64,000 nt of DNA from Rhodoferax sp. WC2427 (GTDB taxonomy: Bacteria; Pseudomonadota; Gammaproteobacteria; Burkholderiales; Burkholderiaceae_C), in assembly GCF_040822085.1 (NCBI RefSeq), contig NZ_CP162006.1, positions 186,001 through 250,000 on the forward strand, read 5' to 3'. The translations under genes were made by a program, and so were the position numbers. Below, piece by piece: positions 8,111 to 16,628 of this stretch; the first letter of the stretch is position 1, and each line of letters opens with the position of its first letter. Under the pieces are notes generated by a model, which saw only the letters and a program-made list of their open reading frames with translations, searched no databases and was not told where the DNA came from.

Positions 8111-9106
8111 ATGGCGACCACCACACGCCTGGTCAAGGCCGCATCGATCGCTGCATCCATTGCCATCTTCACCGCCCTGTCTGCCAGCCTGGCGCTGGCG
8201 CAGGGCTCGTTCCCCAGCCGCCCGGTCACCCTGGTTGTGCCGTTTGCTCCTGGTGGAGGCACCGACACCGGCGCGCGCCTGGTGGCGCAGAAGCTGTCCC
8301 TGAAATGGGGCCAACCGGTGGTGGTGGACAACAAAGGCGGGGCTGCCGGGATGATCGGGGCCGAATTTGTGTCCAAGGCCAAGCCCGACGGCTACACCCT
8401 GCTGATGGGCAACATCGGCACCCAGGCCATCAACCCGGCGCTGTACAAAAAGATGCCCTACGACCCGGACCGCGCCTTCGAGCCCGTCTCGCTGGTGGCC
8501 GAGTTGCCGCTGGTCATGCTGCTCAACCCCCAGGTGCCCGCCAAGACCGCCAAGGAATTCATCACCTACGCCAAGGCCCAGCCGGGCAAGCTGAGCTACA
8601 GCAGCTCGGGCGCGGGCGGCTCCATGCACCTGGCCGCCGAGATGTTCAAAAGCGGCACTGGCACCTTTGTGCTGCACGTGCCCTACCGGGGCGGCGGCCC
8701 GGCCATTGCCGACCTGATCGCGGGCCACGTGCAACTTACCTTCGCCACCGTGCTGGAGAGCAGCGGCCACATCAAGTCGGGCAGCCTGCGGGCCCTGGCC
8801 GTGACCGGCGACAAGCGCGTACCGGCACTGCCCGACGTGCCCACGCTGGCCGAAGCCGCACTGCCGGGCTTCAACTCTATTTCCTGGATCGGCATCCTGG
8901 CCCCCGGCGGCACGCCCAAGGACGTGGTGGACAAAATCTCGGCCGATGTGCGCGAGGTGCTGGCCGCCGACGACACCCAGCGCAGGCTGACCGAACTGGG
9001 CGCGCTGCCCAAGGGCACCACCCCCGCCCAGTTCCAGCAGCTCATCGCCAATGACCGCAAGCGCTACACCCAAATCATCCAGGACCAGAAAATTGGCCTT
9101 GACTGA
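8111..9106 (+). CDS. Bug-family receptor 2
   Basis: Second periplasmic Bug-type binding protein, 331 aa. The start at 8111 (MATTTRLVKAAS) places a standard signal peptide (about residues 1-31, ending SASLALAQG) before FPSRPVTLVVPFAPGGGTDTGAR. Family landmarks include VVDNKGGAAGMIGAEFV, LSYSSSGAGGSMHLAAEMF, VPYRGGGPAIADLIAGHV and LPDVPTLAEAALPG. It is only distantly similar to receptor 1, so it is not a recent duplicate. The hydroxyacid dehydrogenase gene begins 15 bp downstream, suggesting co-transcription and a hydroxy- or keto-acid ligand. Confidence 0.92.
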   Translation: MATTTRLVKAASIAASIAIFTALSASLALAQGSFPSRPVTLVVPFAPGGGTDTGARLVAQKLSLKWGQPVVVDNKGGAAGMIGAEFVSKAKPDGYTLLMGNIGTQAINPALYKKMPYDPDRAFEPVSLVAELPLVMLLNPQVPAKTAKEFITYAKAQPGKLSYSSSGAGGSMHLAAEMFKSGTGTFVLHVPYRGGGPAIADLIAGHVQLTFATVLESSGHIKSGSLRALAVTGDKRVPALPDVPTLAEAALPGFNSISWIGILAPGGTPKDVVDKISADVREVLAADDTQRRLTELGALPKGTTPAQFQQLIANDRKRYTQIIQDQKIGLD

Positions 9107-9121
9107 GCCAGAAAGCACACC

Positions 9122-10069
9122 ATGACCAGCCGCCCCCCACTTTTGCAAAATGGCCCCTTGGCCCCCGCCCTGGAGGCCGCGTTGGCCGCCGAATTTGACG
9201 TGCAGCGCCTGGCCGACCAGGCCGATCCGCAGGGCTTTCTGGCCCAGCATGGCGCGCGCTTCACCGGCCTGGCCACCTCGGCCCCGGCGGGGGCCTCGGC
9301 CGCACTGCTGGCAGCGCTGCCGGGCTTGCGCGTCATCTCCAGCCACGGCGTAGGGCTGGACAAGATCGATCTGGCGGTGGCCGCCCAGCGCGGCATCCAG
9401 GTGGGCTACACACCCGAGGTGCTGAACGACTGCGTGGCCGACCTGGCCATGGCCTTGCTGCTGGACGTGGCCCGCGGCACCAGCGCCGCCGACCGCTTTG
9501 TACGCCGGGGTGCCTGGCCCACGGCCAAGTTTCCGCTGGCGCGCAAGGTCACCGGCCAGCGCCTGGGCATTCTGGGCCTGGGCCGTATTGGCCGCGCCAT
9601 CGCCCAGCGCGCTACCGGCTTCGAGATGCAGATCCGCTACACCAACCGCAAGCCGGTGGCCGGTGTGCCTTGGAAGTTCGAGCCTGCGCTGGTGGAGCTG
9701 GCCCGCTGGGCCGACACCCTGGTGGTCATTGCCGCCGGGGGCGCGTCCACCCACCACCTGGTGAACGCCGAGGTGCTGGACGCGCTGGGCCCCAACGGCT
9801 TTCTGGTCAACGTGGCGCGCGGCTCGGTGGTAGACCAGGCGGCCCTGGTGCAGGCCCTGCAAACCGGCCGCATCGCCGGGGCCGGGCTGGACGTGTACGC
9901 CGATGAACCCCATGTGCCGCCCGAGCTGATGGCGCTGGACAACGTGGTGCTGCTGCCGCACATCGCCAGCGCCACCCGCGAAACCCGCCAGGCTATGGAA
10001 GCGCTGACGGTGGCCAACCTGCGGGCCTTTTATGCCACGGGGCAGGTACAGGCCTCGGCTTTGGCATGA
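9122..10069 (+). CDS. D-2-hydroxyacid dehydrogenase (GhrB/glyoxylate reductase-like)
   Basis: NAD(P)-dependent cytoplasmic oxidoreductase of 315 aa that interconverts 2-keto and D-2-hydroxy acids. The Rossmann motif is LGILGLGRIGRAIAQR. The catalytic triad of the family is visible: Arg in VNVARGSVVD, Glu in DVYADEPHVP, His in LLPHIASATRET. The cofactor-selecting loop reads YTNRKP; the basic residues hint at NADPH, as in glyoxylate/hydroxypyruvate reductases. It lies 15 bp after a Bug receptor gene and probably acts on the acid that the receptor captures. The exact substrate cannot be read from sequence. Confidence 0.92.
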   Translation: MTSRPPLLQNGPLAPALEAALAAEFDVQRLADQADPQGFLAQHGARFTGLATSAPAGASAALLAALPGLRVISSHGVGLDKIDLAVAAQRGIQVGYTPEVLNDCVADLAMALLLDVARGTSAADRFVRRGAWPTAKFPLARKVTGQRLGILGLGRIGRAIAQRATGFEMQIRYTNRKPVAGVPWKFEPALVELARWADTLVVIAAGGASTHHLVNAEVLDALGPNGFLVNVARGSVVDQAALVQALQTGRIAGAGLDVYADEPHVPPELMALDNVVLLPHIASATRETRQAMEALTVANLRAFYATGQVQASALA

Positions 10070-10070
10070 A

Positions 10071-10120
10071 ATAGGCCTCTAGCGCTTATTCCATCAGCGA
10101 GAGCAGCTATTGTTTTTGTA
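10071..10120. repeat. Intergenic palindromic repeat, copy 3
   Basis: ATAGGCCTCTAGCGCTTATT, then CCATCAGCGAGAGCAGCTAT and a T-rich tail. It begins right after the stop codon of the dehydrogenase gene and includes both flanking arms. Confidence 0.88.
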
Positions 10121-10190
10121 GTTTTTGCGGTGGCCCAGGCCGGTTTTTATCCGGCATGATGGAGCCCTGCAAAAACACCGGAGACGCGCC

Positions 10191-11189
10191 ATGTACCCCC
10201 CCATCCTTCCCCGCCGCCAGGTATTGCGGGCGGCCACCGCCGTAGCGGCTGCCAGCCTGCTACCGTCTGCCCGCGCCCAGGCCGCCTGGCCCAGCAAACC
10301 GCTGCGCCTGGTGGTGCCCTTCGCCCCCGGCGGCAGCTCCGAGATCGTGGCCCGCGCCGTGGCGGGCGAGATGGCCAAAACCATCGGCCAGAACGTGTTT
10401 GTGGACAACAAGCCCGGTGCGGCAGGCAACATTGCCATGCAAGAGGTGGCCAACAGCACCGACGACCACACCCTGGTGCTCGGCCACATCGGCACACTGG
10501 CTGTCAACCCCTACATCTTTGCCAAGCTGCCCTACGACGCGGCCCGCGACTTTGCGCCCATCACCCTGGTCAGCAAAGTGCCCAGCCTGTACGTGGTGCA
10601 CCCCGACCTGCCGGTGAAAAACCTCACCGAATTCATCGCCTACGCCAAGACCAAACCCGGCCAGCTGAACTACGGCTCGGCGGGCAACGGCAGCGCCGGG
10701 CACCTGGCGTTTGAGTATTTGAAGATGGTCAGCAACACCTTCATGCTGCACGTGCCCTACCGCGGCACCGGCCCCATGCTGACCGACCTGATGGCCGGGC
10801 GCCTGCAGGCCGCGTCGGTGGGCGCGCCCGCGCTGCTGGCCTTCATCAAGGCAGGCAAGCTGCGCTGCATCGCCACCGGCACGGCCCAGCGCCTGCCGCA
10901 GTTGCCCGACGTGCCCACCGTGGCCGAGCAGGGCTTCAAGGGCTTCGAGATGACCCAGTGGTACGGCCTGATGGTGCCCAGCAAATGGCCCAAGGCGAAC
11001 CAGGCCAAGCTGGAGACCGAGGCCATCAAGGCCACCCGCAGCGCACTGGTGGTGGAAAAGCTGTCCCACGAAACCGCCCTGGCCGTGGGCAGCAGCAGCG
11101 CCGAGTTCGATGCCTTCATCAAGGCCGAGCAGGCCCGCTGGAAGCCGGTGATTGCCCGGGCGCAGATCAAGCCGGAGGGGACGGGTTGA
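10191..11189 (+). CDS. Bug-family receptor 3 with Tat-like leader
   Basis: Third Bug-type periplasmic receptor in the region, 332 aa. The start at 10191 has GGAG upstream. The leader MYPPILPRRQVLRAATAVAA contains a twin-arginine-like RRQVLR, so export by Tat is possible, unlike the other two receptors. The mature part opens with AWPSKPLRLVVPFAPGGSSE. Landmarks are VDNKPGAAGNIAMQEV, LNYGSAGNGSAGHLAFEYL, VPYRGTGPMLTDLMAGR and LPDVPTVAEQGF. It is set off from the preceding gene by a repeat and has its own leader, so it is probably transcribed alone. The ligand is unknown. Confidence 0.9.
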   Translation: MYPPILPRRQVLRAATAVAAASLLPSARAQAAWPSKPLRLVVPFAPGGSSEIVARAVAGEMAKTIGQNVFVDNKPGAAGNIAMQEVANSTDDHTLVLGHIGTLAVNPYIFAKLPYDAARDFAPITLVSKVPSLYVVHPDLPVKNLTEFIAYAKTKPGQLNYGSAGNGSAGHLAFEYLKMVSNTFMLHVPYRGTGPMLTDLMAGRLQAASVGAPALLAFIKAGKLRCIATGTAQRLPQLPDVPTVAEQGFKGFEMTQWYGLMVPSKWPKANQAKLETEAIKATRSALVVEKLSHETALAVGSSSAEFDAFIKAEQARWKPVIARAQIKPEGTG

Positions 11190-11210
11190 TGGGGCTTTAA
11201 GCCAAATCGG

Positions 11211-11260
11211 CCCTTTGCGCTTATGGAATGGGCGAGAGCAGCTATATATTGAATAGCAAT
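11211..11260. repeat. Intergenic palindromic repeat, copy 4
   Basis: Variant copy: GCGCTTATGGAATGGGCG, then AGAGCAGCTATATATTG and AATAGCAAT. It lies between the convergent Bug 3 and imelysin-family genes. Confidence 0.82.
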
Positions 11261-11329
11261 TGAGAGGGCGGGCCACCGCTACCGCAGGGCCTGCTCTGGG
11301 CACTGGCTCCAGCGGTTCAGGCGCCCCCA

Positions 11330-12367
11330 TCAGTCTCCGTCTTCGTCAAAGAAGCTGATGGTGAACTGCAGGGCCGGGCCCAGGTCTTTTTCGGTGAAGT
11401 GCTGCAGGGCCTTCAAGGCCGTGACCAGCTGGTGCAGCGGCACGCTGGCGGCGGTGGGGTCGCGGCTGGCCAGCAGGCGGTCCATGGCCTGGTCCACGTG
11501 GGCCACGGCCTGCTGCAGCAGCAGGGCCTGGGGCGCATGGTTTTGGGCCAGCAAATAGGCTTGCAGGCTGGGTGCGTCGGTGCCGGACGCGGGGCCGAGG
11601 GCCAGGCTGCGCAAGGCCTGCCAGTGGATGGCCCAGGCCTGTGCTGCATGGCCGCTGGCCTGGCGGTTGAAGGTGGCAAAGCGCCCGGCGTTGAGTTTTT
11701 GCAGGGTGCGGTCGATGTCTTCGCGCCACAGCTTTTGCAGGGCACCGTTCCACAGGTTCAGAAACTCGTACATCGCGTACTCGGCCTCCGGGTCGTCCCA
11801 CCCCGCTTGCACGGCGGCGGCATAGGCGGTTTGCAGGGCCCGGGCTTCGGCCAGGATGTCGCTGGCCAGCTGTTCTGCGTAGCGGCAGGCGGGCGTGTGC
11901 GCGCGCAGCTTGCCGGGCCACAGCAGCCACTCCAGCGCGGGCAGGCCTTTGGCCGGGGCGCTGATGGATTCCAGTGTGGTTGCGTCAGCCGGTGCCGTGC
12001 GCTCCGCCTCGGCAATGGCTTCGGGCCGGGTGGGCATGAAGTCCAGACTGCGCGGCGAGCGGCGCGCCAGCAGCGCCCCGCCCCGCACGGCGGAGAAACG
12101 CTCCCAGGCCGACACGGTGCGCAGCCATTGCTGCCGGGCTTCGGCCCCTGCCGGTGCCTCCGCGGCTGCGTCGGCGGCGCACAGCTGTTGCAGGCTGCCG
12201 ACCAGGGTTTGGCTTTGCATGGCAAAGTCGTCGGCCCCCGGCACATACCACTGGGTGTAGATGCCGCGCACAAAGCGGGTGTAGGCCTCAAACGGCTGGT
12301 CGGCAGGAGCCGCCCAGGCCGGGGCGGTGCAGCCCAGGGTGATCCACAGCAACAGGGTGCGCAGCAT
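11330..12367 (-). CDS. Imelysin (M75)-family periplasmic protein
   Basis: Secreted protein of 345 aa with signal peptide MLRTLLLWITLGCTAPAWAA. The rest is largely helical and fits the imelysin/IrpA group: WERFSAVRGG, a central KGLPALEWLLW, the paired helices of EYAMYEFLNLWNGAL, and QLVTALKALQHFTEKDLG near the end. The GxHxxE metal motif of classical imelysins appears here as GLPALE, so the His is missing. Imelysin-like proteins are linked to iron handling in other bacteria. Here the gene is last in a minus-strand run with a porin and a phosphoesterase, 24 bp after the porin. Its role there is unclear. Confidence 0.85.
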   Translation of the reverse strand: MLRTLLLWITLGCTAPAWAAPADQPFEAYTRFVRGIYTQWYVPGADDFAMQSQTLVGSLQQLCAADAAAEAPAGAEARQQWLRTVSAWERFSAVRGGALLARRSPRSLDFMPTRPEAIAEAERTAPADATTLESISAPAKGLPALEWLLWPGKLRAHTPACRYAEQLASDILAEARALQTAYAAAVQAGWDDPEAEYAMYEFLNLWNGALQKLWREDIDRTLQKLNAGRFATFNRQASGHAAQAWAIHWQALRSLALGPASGTDAPSLQAYLLAQNHAPQALLLQQAVAHVDQAMDRLLASRDPTAASVPLHQLVTALKALQHFTEKDLGPALQFTISFFDEDGD

Positions 12368-12391
12368 GGGGCTCCTACTCAGAACGTGCTG

Positions 12392-13465
12392 TCAGAACTT
12401 GTGGCGCAAGGCCACTTCGTAGCCGGTGCCATTGCGGGCGCTGGCTTCGGAGCCGTTTTTGGCGAAGGTTTTCATGCGCTCCTGCGCCAGGGATAAGGCC
12501 ACCAGGGTGCGTTTGCTGAAGTCGTACTGGTAGCCCAGGCCCAGGCGCACGCTGTCCTTGTCGCTGGAATGGTCGCCGGTGGTCTTGATCTGGTCGCCAT
12601 CGATCCAGCGCAGCGAAGCCAGCAGCCGGTGTTGGCCCAGCGGCACGATGGTGCCCAGGGTCAGCACCCGCTCGGCCCCGGTGTCGGCCAGGTTCAGCTT
12701 GGACGAGCGTGCGTACAGGCCGAGCAGCTTGAAGCGCGCGAAGTCGTACGAGCCCGCCAGGGTGACGGTGGTGCGGGCATCGTCACCGGCTTTGTCGGGC
12801 GAGCCTTCGATAAAGCTCTCGCGCTGGTACGAGCTGCTGAGCGACAGCGGACCCTGGTCGTACAGCGCCACCAGGCCGTAGGCCCGGGTGTGCACGCCTT
12901 CGCCGGGGGCGGCACCCACACCCAGCTTGACACCGCTCCAGCGCGGGGTGGCGTAGTAGATGGCGTTGTTCCATTTCTGGAACACCCGGGCGGTGCGGCT
13001 GCCGTTGGCGGCCAGGCTGTCGCCGTCAAAGGCTTCAAAGCGGCTGGCATTGGCCTCGTCGGCCGGGCTGGACTGTTTGCCCAGGGTGATGCTGCCCAGC
13101 TTCTGGCTTTGCAGGCCGACGTAGGCGTACTGCTTGAACAGCTGGCCGGTGGCGTTCTTGTCGGTTTGCACCGCGCCGGTGTCGGCATCGAAGCGCGACT
13201 CCAGGCGGAACACGGCGGCCAGGCCGTCGCCCAGGTCTTCCTTGCCGATGAAGCCAAAGCGTCCGGCCGAGCTGTTGCCCACGCTCCATTGGCGGTCGTC
13301 GTTTTTCGACAGGTCGGTGGGCGCGTTGCGCAGGCCCACATCGACCCGGCCATAGAGCGTGACACCGGTCTTTTCGCTGGATGTTTGGCTCTGGGCTGTG
13401 GTGCCCAGCAAGGCCAGGCCAATGGCGGCCAGGGCGCGTACCGGCAAGTGGTTGGGATGTTGCAT
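12392..13465 (-). CDS. Gram-negative porin, Omp32-like
   Basis: Outer-membrane trimeric porin of 357 aa. A signal peptide ends near GTTAQSQTSS. The protein then shows VTLYGRVDVGL at the first strand, SAGRFGFIGKEDLGDGLAAVFRLES, KQYAYVGLQSQKLGSITLGKQ, and a C-terminal Phe (YEVALRHKF) used by the BAM complex. Length and strand motifs fit the anion-selective Omp32/porin_4 family of Comamonadaceae. It lies 42 bp after the phosphoesterase gene and 24 bp before the imelysin gene. It is therefore probably co-expressed with them and may admit the phosphorylated substrate, by inference. Confidence 0.93.
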   Translation of the reverse strand: MQHPNHLPVRALAAIGLALLGTTAQSQTSSEKTGVTLYGRVDVGLRNAPTDLSKNDDRQWSVGNSSAGRFGFIGKEDLGDGLAAVFRLESRFDADTGAVQTDKNATGQLFKQYAYVGLQSQKLGSITLGKQSSPADEANASRFEAFDGDSLAANGSRTARVFQKWNNAIYYATPRWSGVKLGVGAAPGEGVHTRAYGLVALYDQGPLSLSSSYQRESFIEGSPDKAGDDARTTVTLAGSYDFARFKLLGLYARSSKLNLADTGAERVLTLGTIVPLGQHRLLASLRWIDGDQIKTTGDHSSDKDSVRLGLGYQYDFSKRTLVALSLAQERMKTFAKNGSEASARNGTGYEVALRHKF

Positions 13466-13507
13466 GCTTGTCTCCTCGTTGTTGTTAAAAGTGCAGGGTC
13501 AGGGAAA

Positions 13508-14893
13508 TCAGAACTTCAGGGCCCGGGCCAGGCTGGTGGCCTTGGCATCGCGGGTGCCCAGCGGGGCCAGGCCAAAACGGTCTTCGATCAGCTTCAGGAT
13601 GGAGACGGTTTCGTACTGGGTGTGGTCGATGTGGCCGCCTTCGCTGAATGGCGACACCACGATGGCGGGAATGCGCGAGCCGGGGCCCCAGCGGTCGCCC
13701 TTGGGCGGTGCAACGTGGTCCCAGAAGCCGCCGTTTTCGTCGGTGGTGACGATGACCACGGTGTTCTTCCACTGCGGCCCGGCCATGATGGCGTTGACGA
13801 TCTCGGTGGCTTCGGCATCGCCCGCGGCTACGCTGCCACGGCCCGGGTGCATGTTCATGCCGCCCGTGGGTTTGTAGAACGCCACCGGGGGCAGGGTGCC
13901 GCCGCGCACATCGGCCATGAAGTCTTCGCGGTCCTTCAGGTGGGCCTTGCGCTCGGCGGCGCTGTCGATGAAGCGCTTGAAGGCGATGAGCGGCTGGTGG
14001 TGGTACGAAAAGCTGGCCACGCCCTTGCCCGCCTGGGTAGCGGCCACGGCACGGTTGAAGTCCTGGCCGTAGTAGGCCCAGGGAATGCCCTTGTCGCTCA
14101 GGCGGTCGCCAATGGTGGGGGCGGTTTGCGGTGGCAGCAGCGCCTGTTTTTTGGTGGGATCAAAAAGCCAGGTGCTTTGCATGGTGTTGACCGCATAGCC
14201 GTCTTGCGTCACATAGGCTTCGGGCTCATCCGGCTCGATGGATCGGCCTTGGGCGTCCAGTGCCACGATGTGGTGGGGCGCGTTGGCGTACACCGGGGTG
14301 CAGGCGCAGACCAGCCAGAAGTGGTTCAGAAACGAACCGCCAAAGGCCGACTGGAAGAAGTTGTCCGCCAGGGTGAAGCGCTGCGCCAGCTTCCACAGGC
14401 CCAGCGAGCTGCCGTCGTAGGTGCCCATCAGCAGGCCGCCGCTGTTGCCGTCGGCCACGAAGCGGTCGTTGCGCCCGCCATTGATCTGGCGCTGGTTGGC
14501 CCAGAAGGCGTGGATGGGGCTGAACATCGTGTCATTCAGGCCGACTTTGGGGTCGAGACGGAACGGGCCGTTCGGGATGGGGGCGCTCAGGCGTGCATCG
14601 GGCTTGCCGGATTTGTCGGCAACGGGCGGCGGCAGGACGGCGTAGGGCCGGTTGTTGGCATCCACCTGCACGACGCCCTGGCCCAGCGCCCGCGCATTGG
14701 CCACGCCGTTGGCACCGGGGTACAGGCCGAACAGGTGGTCGAAGCTGCGGTTCTCCAGGTAGACCACCACGATCTGGCCGATTTTGGCCAGTTGGGGGTC
14801 GGGTGCAGACGCTTGTTGGGCGGGCTGGTAGGTGCTGCAAGCGGACAGCAGCAAGGCGGTCGCCAGGGCGACGGGTCGTAAAGGCAGGCGCAT
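13508..14893 (-). CDS. Phosphoesterase-family lipoprotein (AcpA/phospholipase C-like)
   Basis: Surface or periplasmic phosphoesterase of 461 aa in the alkaline-phosphatase-like superfamily that includes AcpA and phospholipase C. The start at 14893 has AGGAG at 7-11 bases upstream. The lipobox LLLSAC puts the lipidated Cys at residue 19. Metal and active-site signatures are VVYLENRSFDHLFG (about residues 44-57) and, near residue 390, VTTDENGGFWDHVAPP; HTQYETVSILKLIEDRF is the usual C-terminal end. A longer start at 14932 would lie inside the operator and is rejected. The gene has its own promoter region with a palindrome identical in core to the one before the ABC transporter operon. Substrates could be phosphomono- or diesters. 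Confidence 0.9.
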   Translation of the reverse strand: MRLPLRPVALATALLLSACSTYQPAQQASAPDPQLAKIGQIVVVYLENRSFDHLFGLYPGANGVANARALGQGVVQVDANNRPYAVLPPPVADKSGKPDARLSAPIPNGPFRLDPKVGLNDTMFSPIHAFWANQRQINGGRNDRFVADGNSGGLLMGTYDGSSLGLWKLAQRFTLADNFFQSAFGGSFLNHFWLVCACTPVYANAPHHIVALDAQGRSIEPDEPEAYVTQDGYAVNTMQSTWLFDPTKKQALLPPQTAPTIGDRLSDKGIPWAYYGQDFNRAVAATQAGKGVASFSYHHQPLIAFKRFIDSAAERKAHLKDREDFMADVRGGTLPPVAFYKPTGGMNMHPGRGSVAAGDAEATEIVNAIMAGPQWKNTVVIVTTDENGGFWDHVAPPKGDRWGPGSRIPAIVVSPFSEGGHIDHTQYETVSILKLIEDRFGLAPLGTRDAKATSLARALKF

Positions 14894-14928
14894 CAAAGTC
14901 TCCTGTGGTGTAAGGATAAAAACGTAAC

Positions 14929-14940
14929 GCACACGTGTGC
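14929..14940. promoter_or_regulatory. LacI-type operator, copy 2 (GCACACGTGTGC)
   Basis: Perfect 12-bp palindrome centred about 41 bp before the phosphoesterase ATG. The same core, inside a longer palindrome, is centred about 48 bp before the ABC binding-protein gene at 21836-21851. On the minus strand a TTGCAC (14937-14942), 18-bp spacer and TATCCT could be the promoter, with the operator overlapping the -35. No third copy was seen in the window. Confidence 0.75.
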
Positions 14941-14950
14941 AACGCAGTGC

Positions 14951-14973
14951 AAAAAAAGGGGTGTAGTGGCCCC
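14951..14973 (-). terminator. Intrinsic terminator after the MINPP-like gene
   Basis: Read on the minus strand: GGGG, an eight-base loop, CCCC, then seven T residues. It begins 12 bp past the stop codon of the histidine phosphatase gene and lies before the phosphoesterase promoter, so it divides the cluster into two transcripts. Confidence 0.6.
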
Positions 14974-14984
14974 GTTGGGCTGGC

Positions 14985-16583
14985 TTACAGGCTGGTGTGC
15001 CCGTAGCAGGTCTTCAGCTTGGTGTAGTCGTAGTAGTGGCTACCCGTCGCAAAACGTGCGCTGTCGCACGCGGCCTTGAAGTCGGTTTCTTTCTCGTTGT
15101 AGAGCATCTTGACCAGCACCGTGCCGCTGCTGTTCTTCACCACGTCCCACTGCATATTGGCCGCCATGGGGGCCACATAGTCACCGCGCCAGGGGTTGTT
15201 GGCGTAGCTGTACAGGCTGGCCAGGGGCTGCTGTTGCAGCACATTCTTCAGGCCCATCTTGGAGGCGAAGGGGATGACGATTTCGGCATGTGCAAAGCGC
15301 AGCTTGGCCACGTGGCCGAGGTTGCCTTTGGCAATGGCATCGACTTCGGTGAAGAAGTCGTCTTCCAGGATTTGCGCCATCTTCCAGGTCACGCTACCTT
15401 TTTCCAGGATGCCGGGGCCCATCTTGTAGAAGTCGGCCGCATCCTGGGTAAAGGCAAAGTACTGTGCCTGCGCCAGTGGCATGTAGCCGGAGAAATCGAC
15501 CTTGGCCTCGCTCTTCATGGCCGGGGCAATCACGTACAGCTCGTACAGCAGGGAGGCGGCTTCGCCCAGGTTGCTGATGCCGGTTTTGCCGTCGCCCGCC
15601 AGGGTGCTGGTGAACTTGCCGTCGTCGCTGCTGTAGGTGAAGGTGCCGGTGTTGGCAAAGCTGTAGGTGCCCGCTTCGATCTTGTCTACAAAGGCTTTGG
15701 TGAACAACCGCTCCAGCACCACGCGCCCGGCGGTTTTGGCTGCGGGGTCGGCCAGGATGGCGGCTTGTTTGGCGGCCAGGTCGCTATCTTTCAGCCAGTT
15801 TTGGAAGGCCTGGCTGTCCTGGTAGGTGGGGTACAGCGGGTCGGCGGGGTTGGTGACCAGGTCGGTGGCGGCCACCAGCTTATGGAAGTACAGCAGGAAG
15901 TGGTTGGTTCCGGCCGGTTGGGCCACGGGGGCTGCCGCCGGGTAGGGCGCGGGTGCGGCCGGGTAGTTCACCAGGCTGGTCAGGTTGGTTTGGGCGGCCA
16001 GCAGCGACTTGACGAAGAAGGCCCCGCTGTCTACTGCGCGGTCTACGCCCGAGGTGACCACCACGATCTGGCGGGGGCTGCTGGCGGCGGCGGCACCGGC
16101 CTGGGTGAACAGGGCCGCGTTGCGGCTCAGCATGCGTTGGGCGAGTTGTGTGTGTTCGGTGATGCCGACCTGGGTTTCATTGCCATAGCCGGGCTTGCTG
16201 ATGCCCGCCACGTTGTAGCCGAGCAAAAAGTTGGCCTTCATGATCTTCAGCACATCGGGGCCCAGCTGGGCACCAAGGGCGGTCAGGGCACCGTCGTCCG
16301 AGGCTTTTTTCCACATGTTGTAGACGGCCAGGTCGTACTTCAGGCTGGACAAGCCGCGCGAGCCGTGGCGCGCCATGAGCTGGGTGTAGACCGTGCTGTA
16401 GCCGCTGGGGGGCGCTTCGTAGGTGGCGGCATTTTGCTGCGGGCTGTACGGTGTCTTGGTTTGGTAATAGAGGTTGGCGCTGGCGCTGGGTGCGTCATCG
16501 CCACCTCCGCAACCGGCCAGGCTAAGGGCGACGCTGCCCAGGACGTAGGCGAGCGGGCGGCGGAATACGGTGGTGTGGACCAT
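14985..16583 (-). CDS. Histidine-phosphatase lipoprotein, MINPP-like (phytase candidate)
   Basis: Exported histidine acid phosphatase of 532 aa. The lipobox LSLAGC (Cys25) indicates a lipoprotein. The catalytic RHGxR motif is MARHGSRG (residues 72-77). A third conserved Arg is in TSGVDRAVDSG (about 182). The proton donor motif is HAE (residues 432-434, in RFAHAEIVIPF), which marks the multiple inositol polyphosphate phosphatase branch; classical acid phosphatases and AppA-type phytases have HD. It should release phosphate from inositol phosphates or similar polyol phosphates at the cell surface. AGGAAA precedes the ATG. The gene is last in an operon with an ABC importer and an inositol-monophosphatase-family gene 45 bp upstream. 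Substrate is inferred from motif and context. Confidence 0.87.
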   Translation of the reverse strand: MVHTTVFRRPLAYVLGSVALSLAGCGGGDDAPSASANLYYQTKTPYSPQQNAATYEAPPSGYSTVYTQLMARHGSRGLSSLKYDLAVYNMWKKASDDGALTALGAQLGPDVLKIMKANFLLGYNVAGISKPGYGNETQVGITEHTQLAQRMLSRNAALFTQAGAAAASSPRQIVVVTSGVDRAVDSGAFFVKSLLAAQTNLTSLVNYPAAPAPYPAAAPVAQPAGTNHFLLYFHKLVAATDLVTNPADPLYPTYQDSQAFQNWLKDSDLAAKQAAILADPAAKTAGRVVLERLFTKAFVDKIEAGTYSFANTGTFTYSSDDGKFTSTLAGDGKTGISNLGEAASLLYELYVIAPAMKSEAKVDFSGYMPLAQAQYFAFTQDAADFYKMGPGILEKGSVTWKMAQILEDDFFTEVDAIAKGNLGHVAKLRFAHAEIVIPFASKMGLKNVLQQQPLASLYSYANNPWRGDYVAPMAANMQWDVVKNSSGTVLVKMLYNEKETDFKAACDSARFATGSHYYDYTKLKTCYGHTSL

Positions 16584-16628
16584 GGGGTTTTGTTTCCTGG
16601 AAGGGTGGGTAAACAGGGCGGTGGGACG

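Noticed and set aside
12569..14881. A 770-codon plus-strand frame opposite the porin and phosphoesterase
   Set aside because: The translation is Gly/Ala/Val/His/Gln-rich without domains, as expected of an antisense frame in GC-rich DNA. The minus-strand genes have full family motifs.
14894..14932. An upstream start for the phosphoesterase (14932)
   Set aside because: It would place the start codon within the operator palindrome and add residues before a complete lipoprotein signal peptide that has its own AGGAG.
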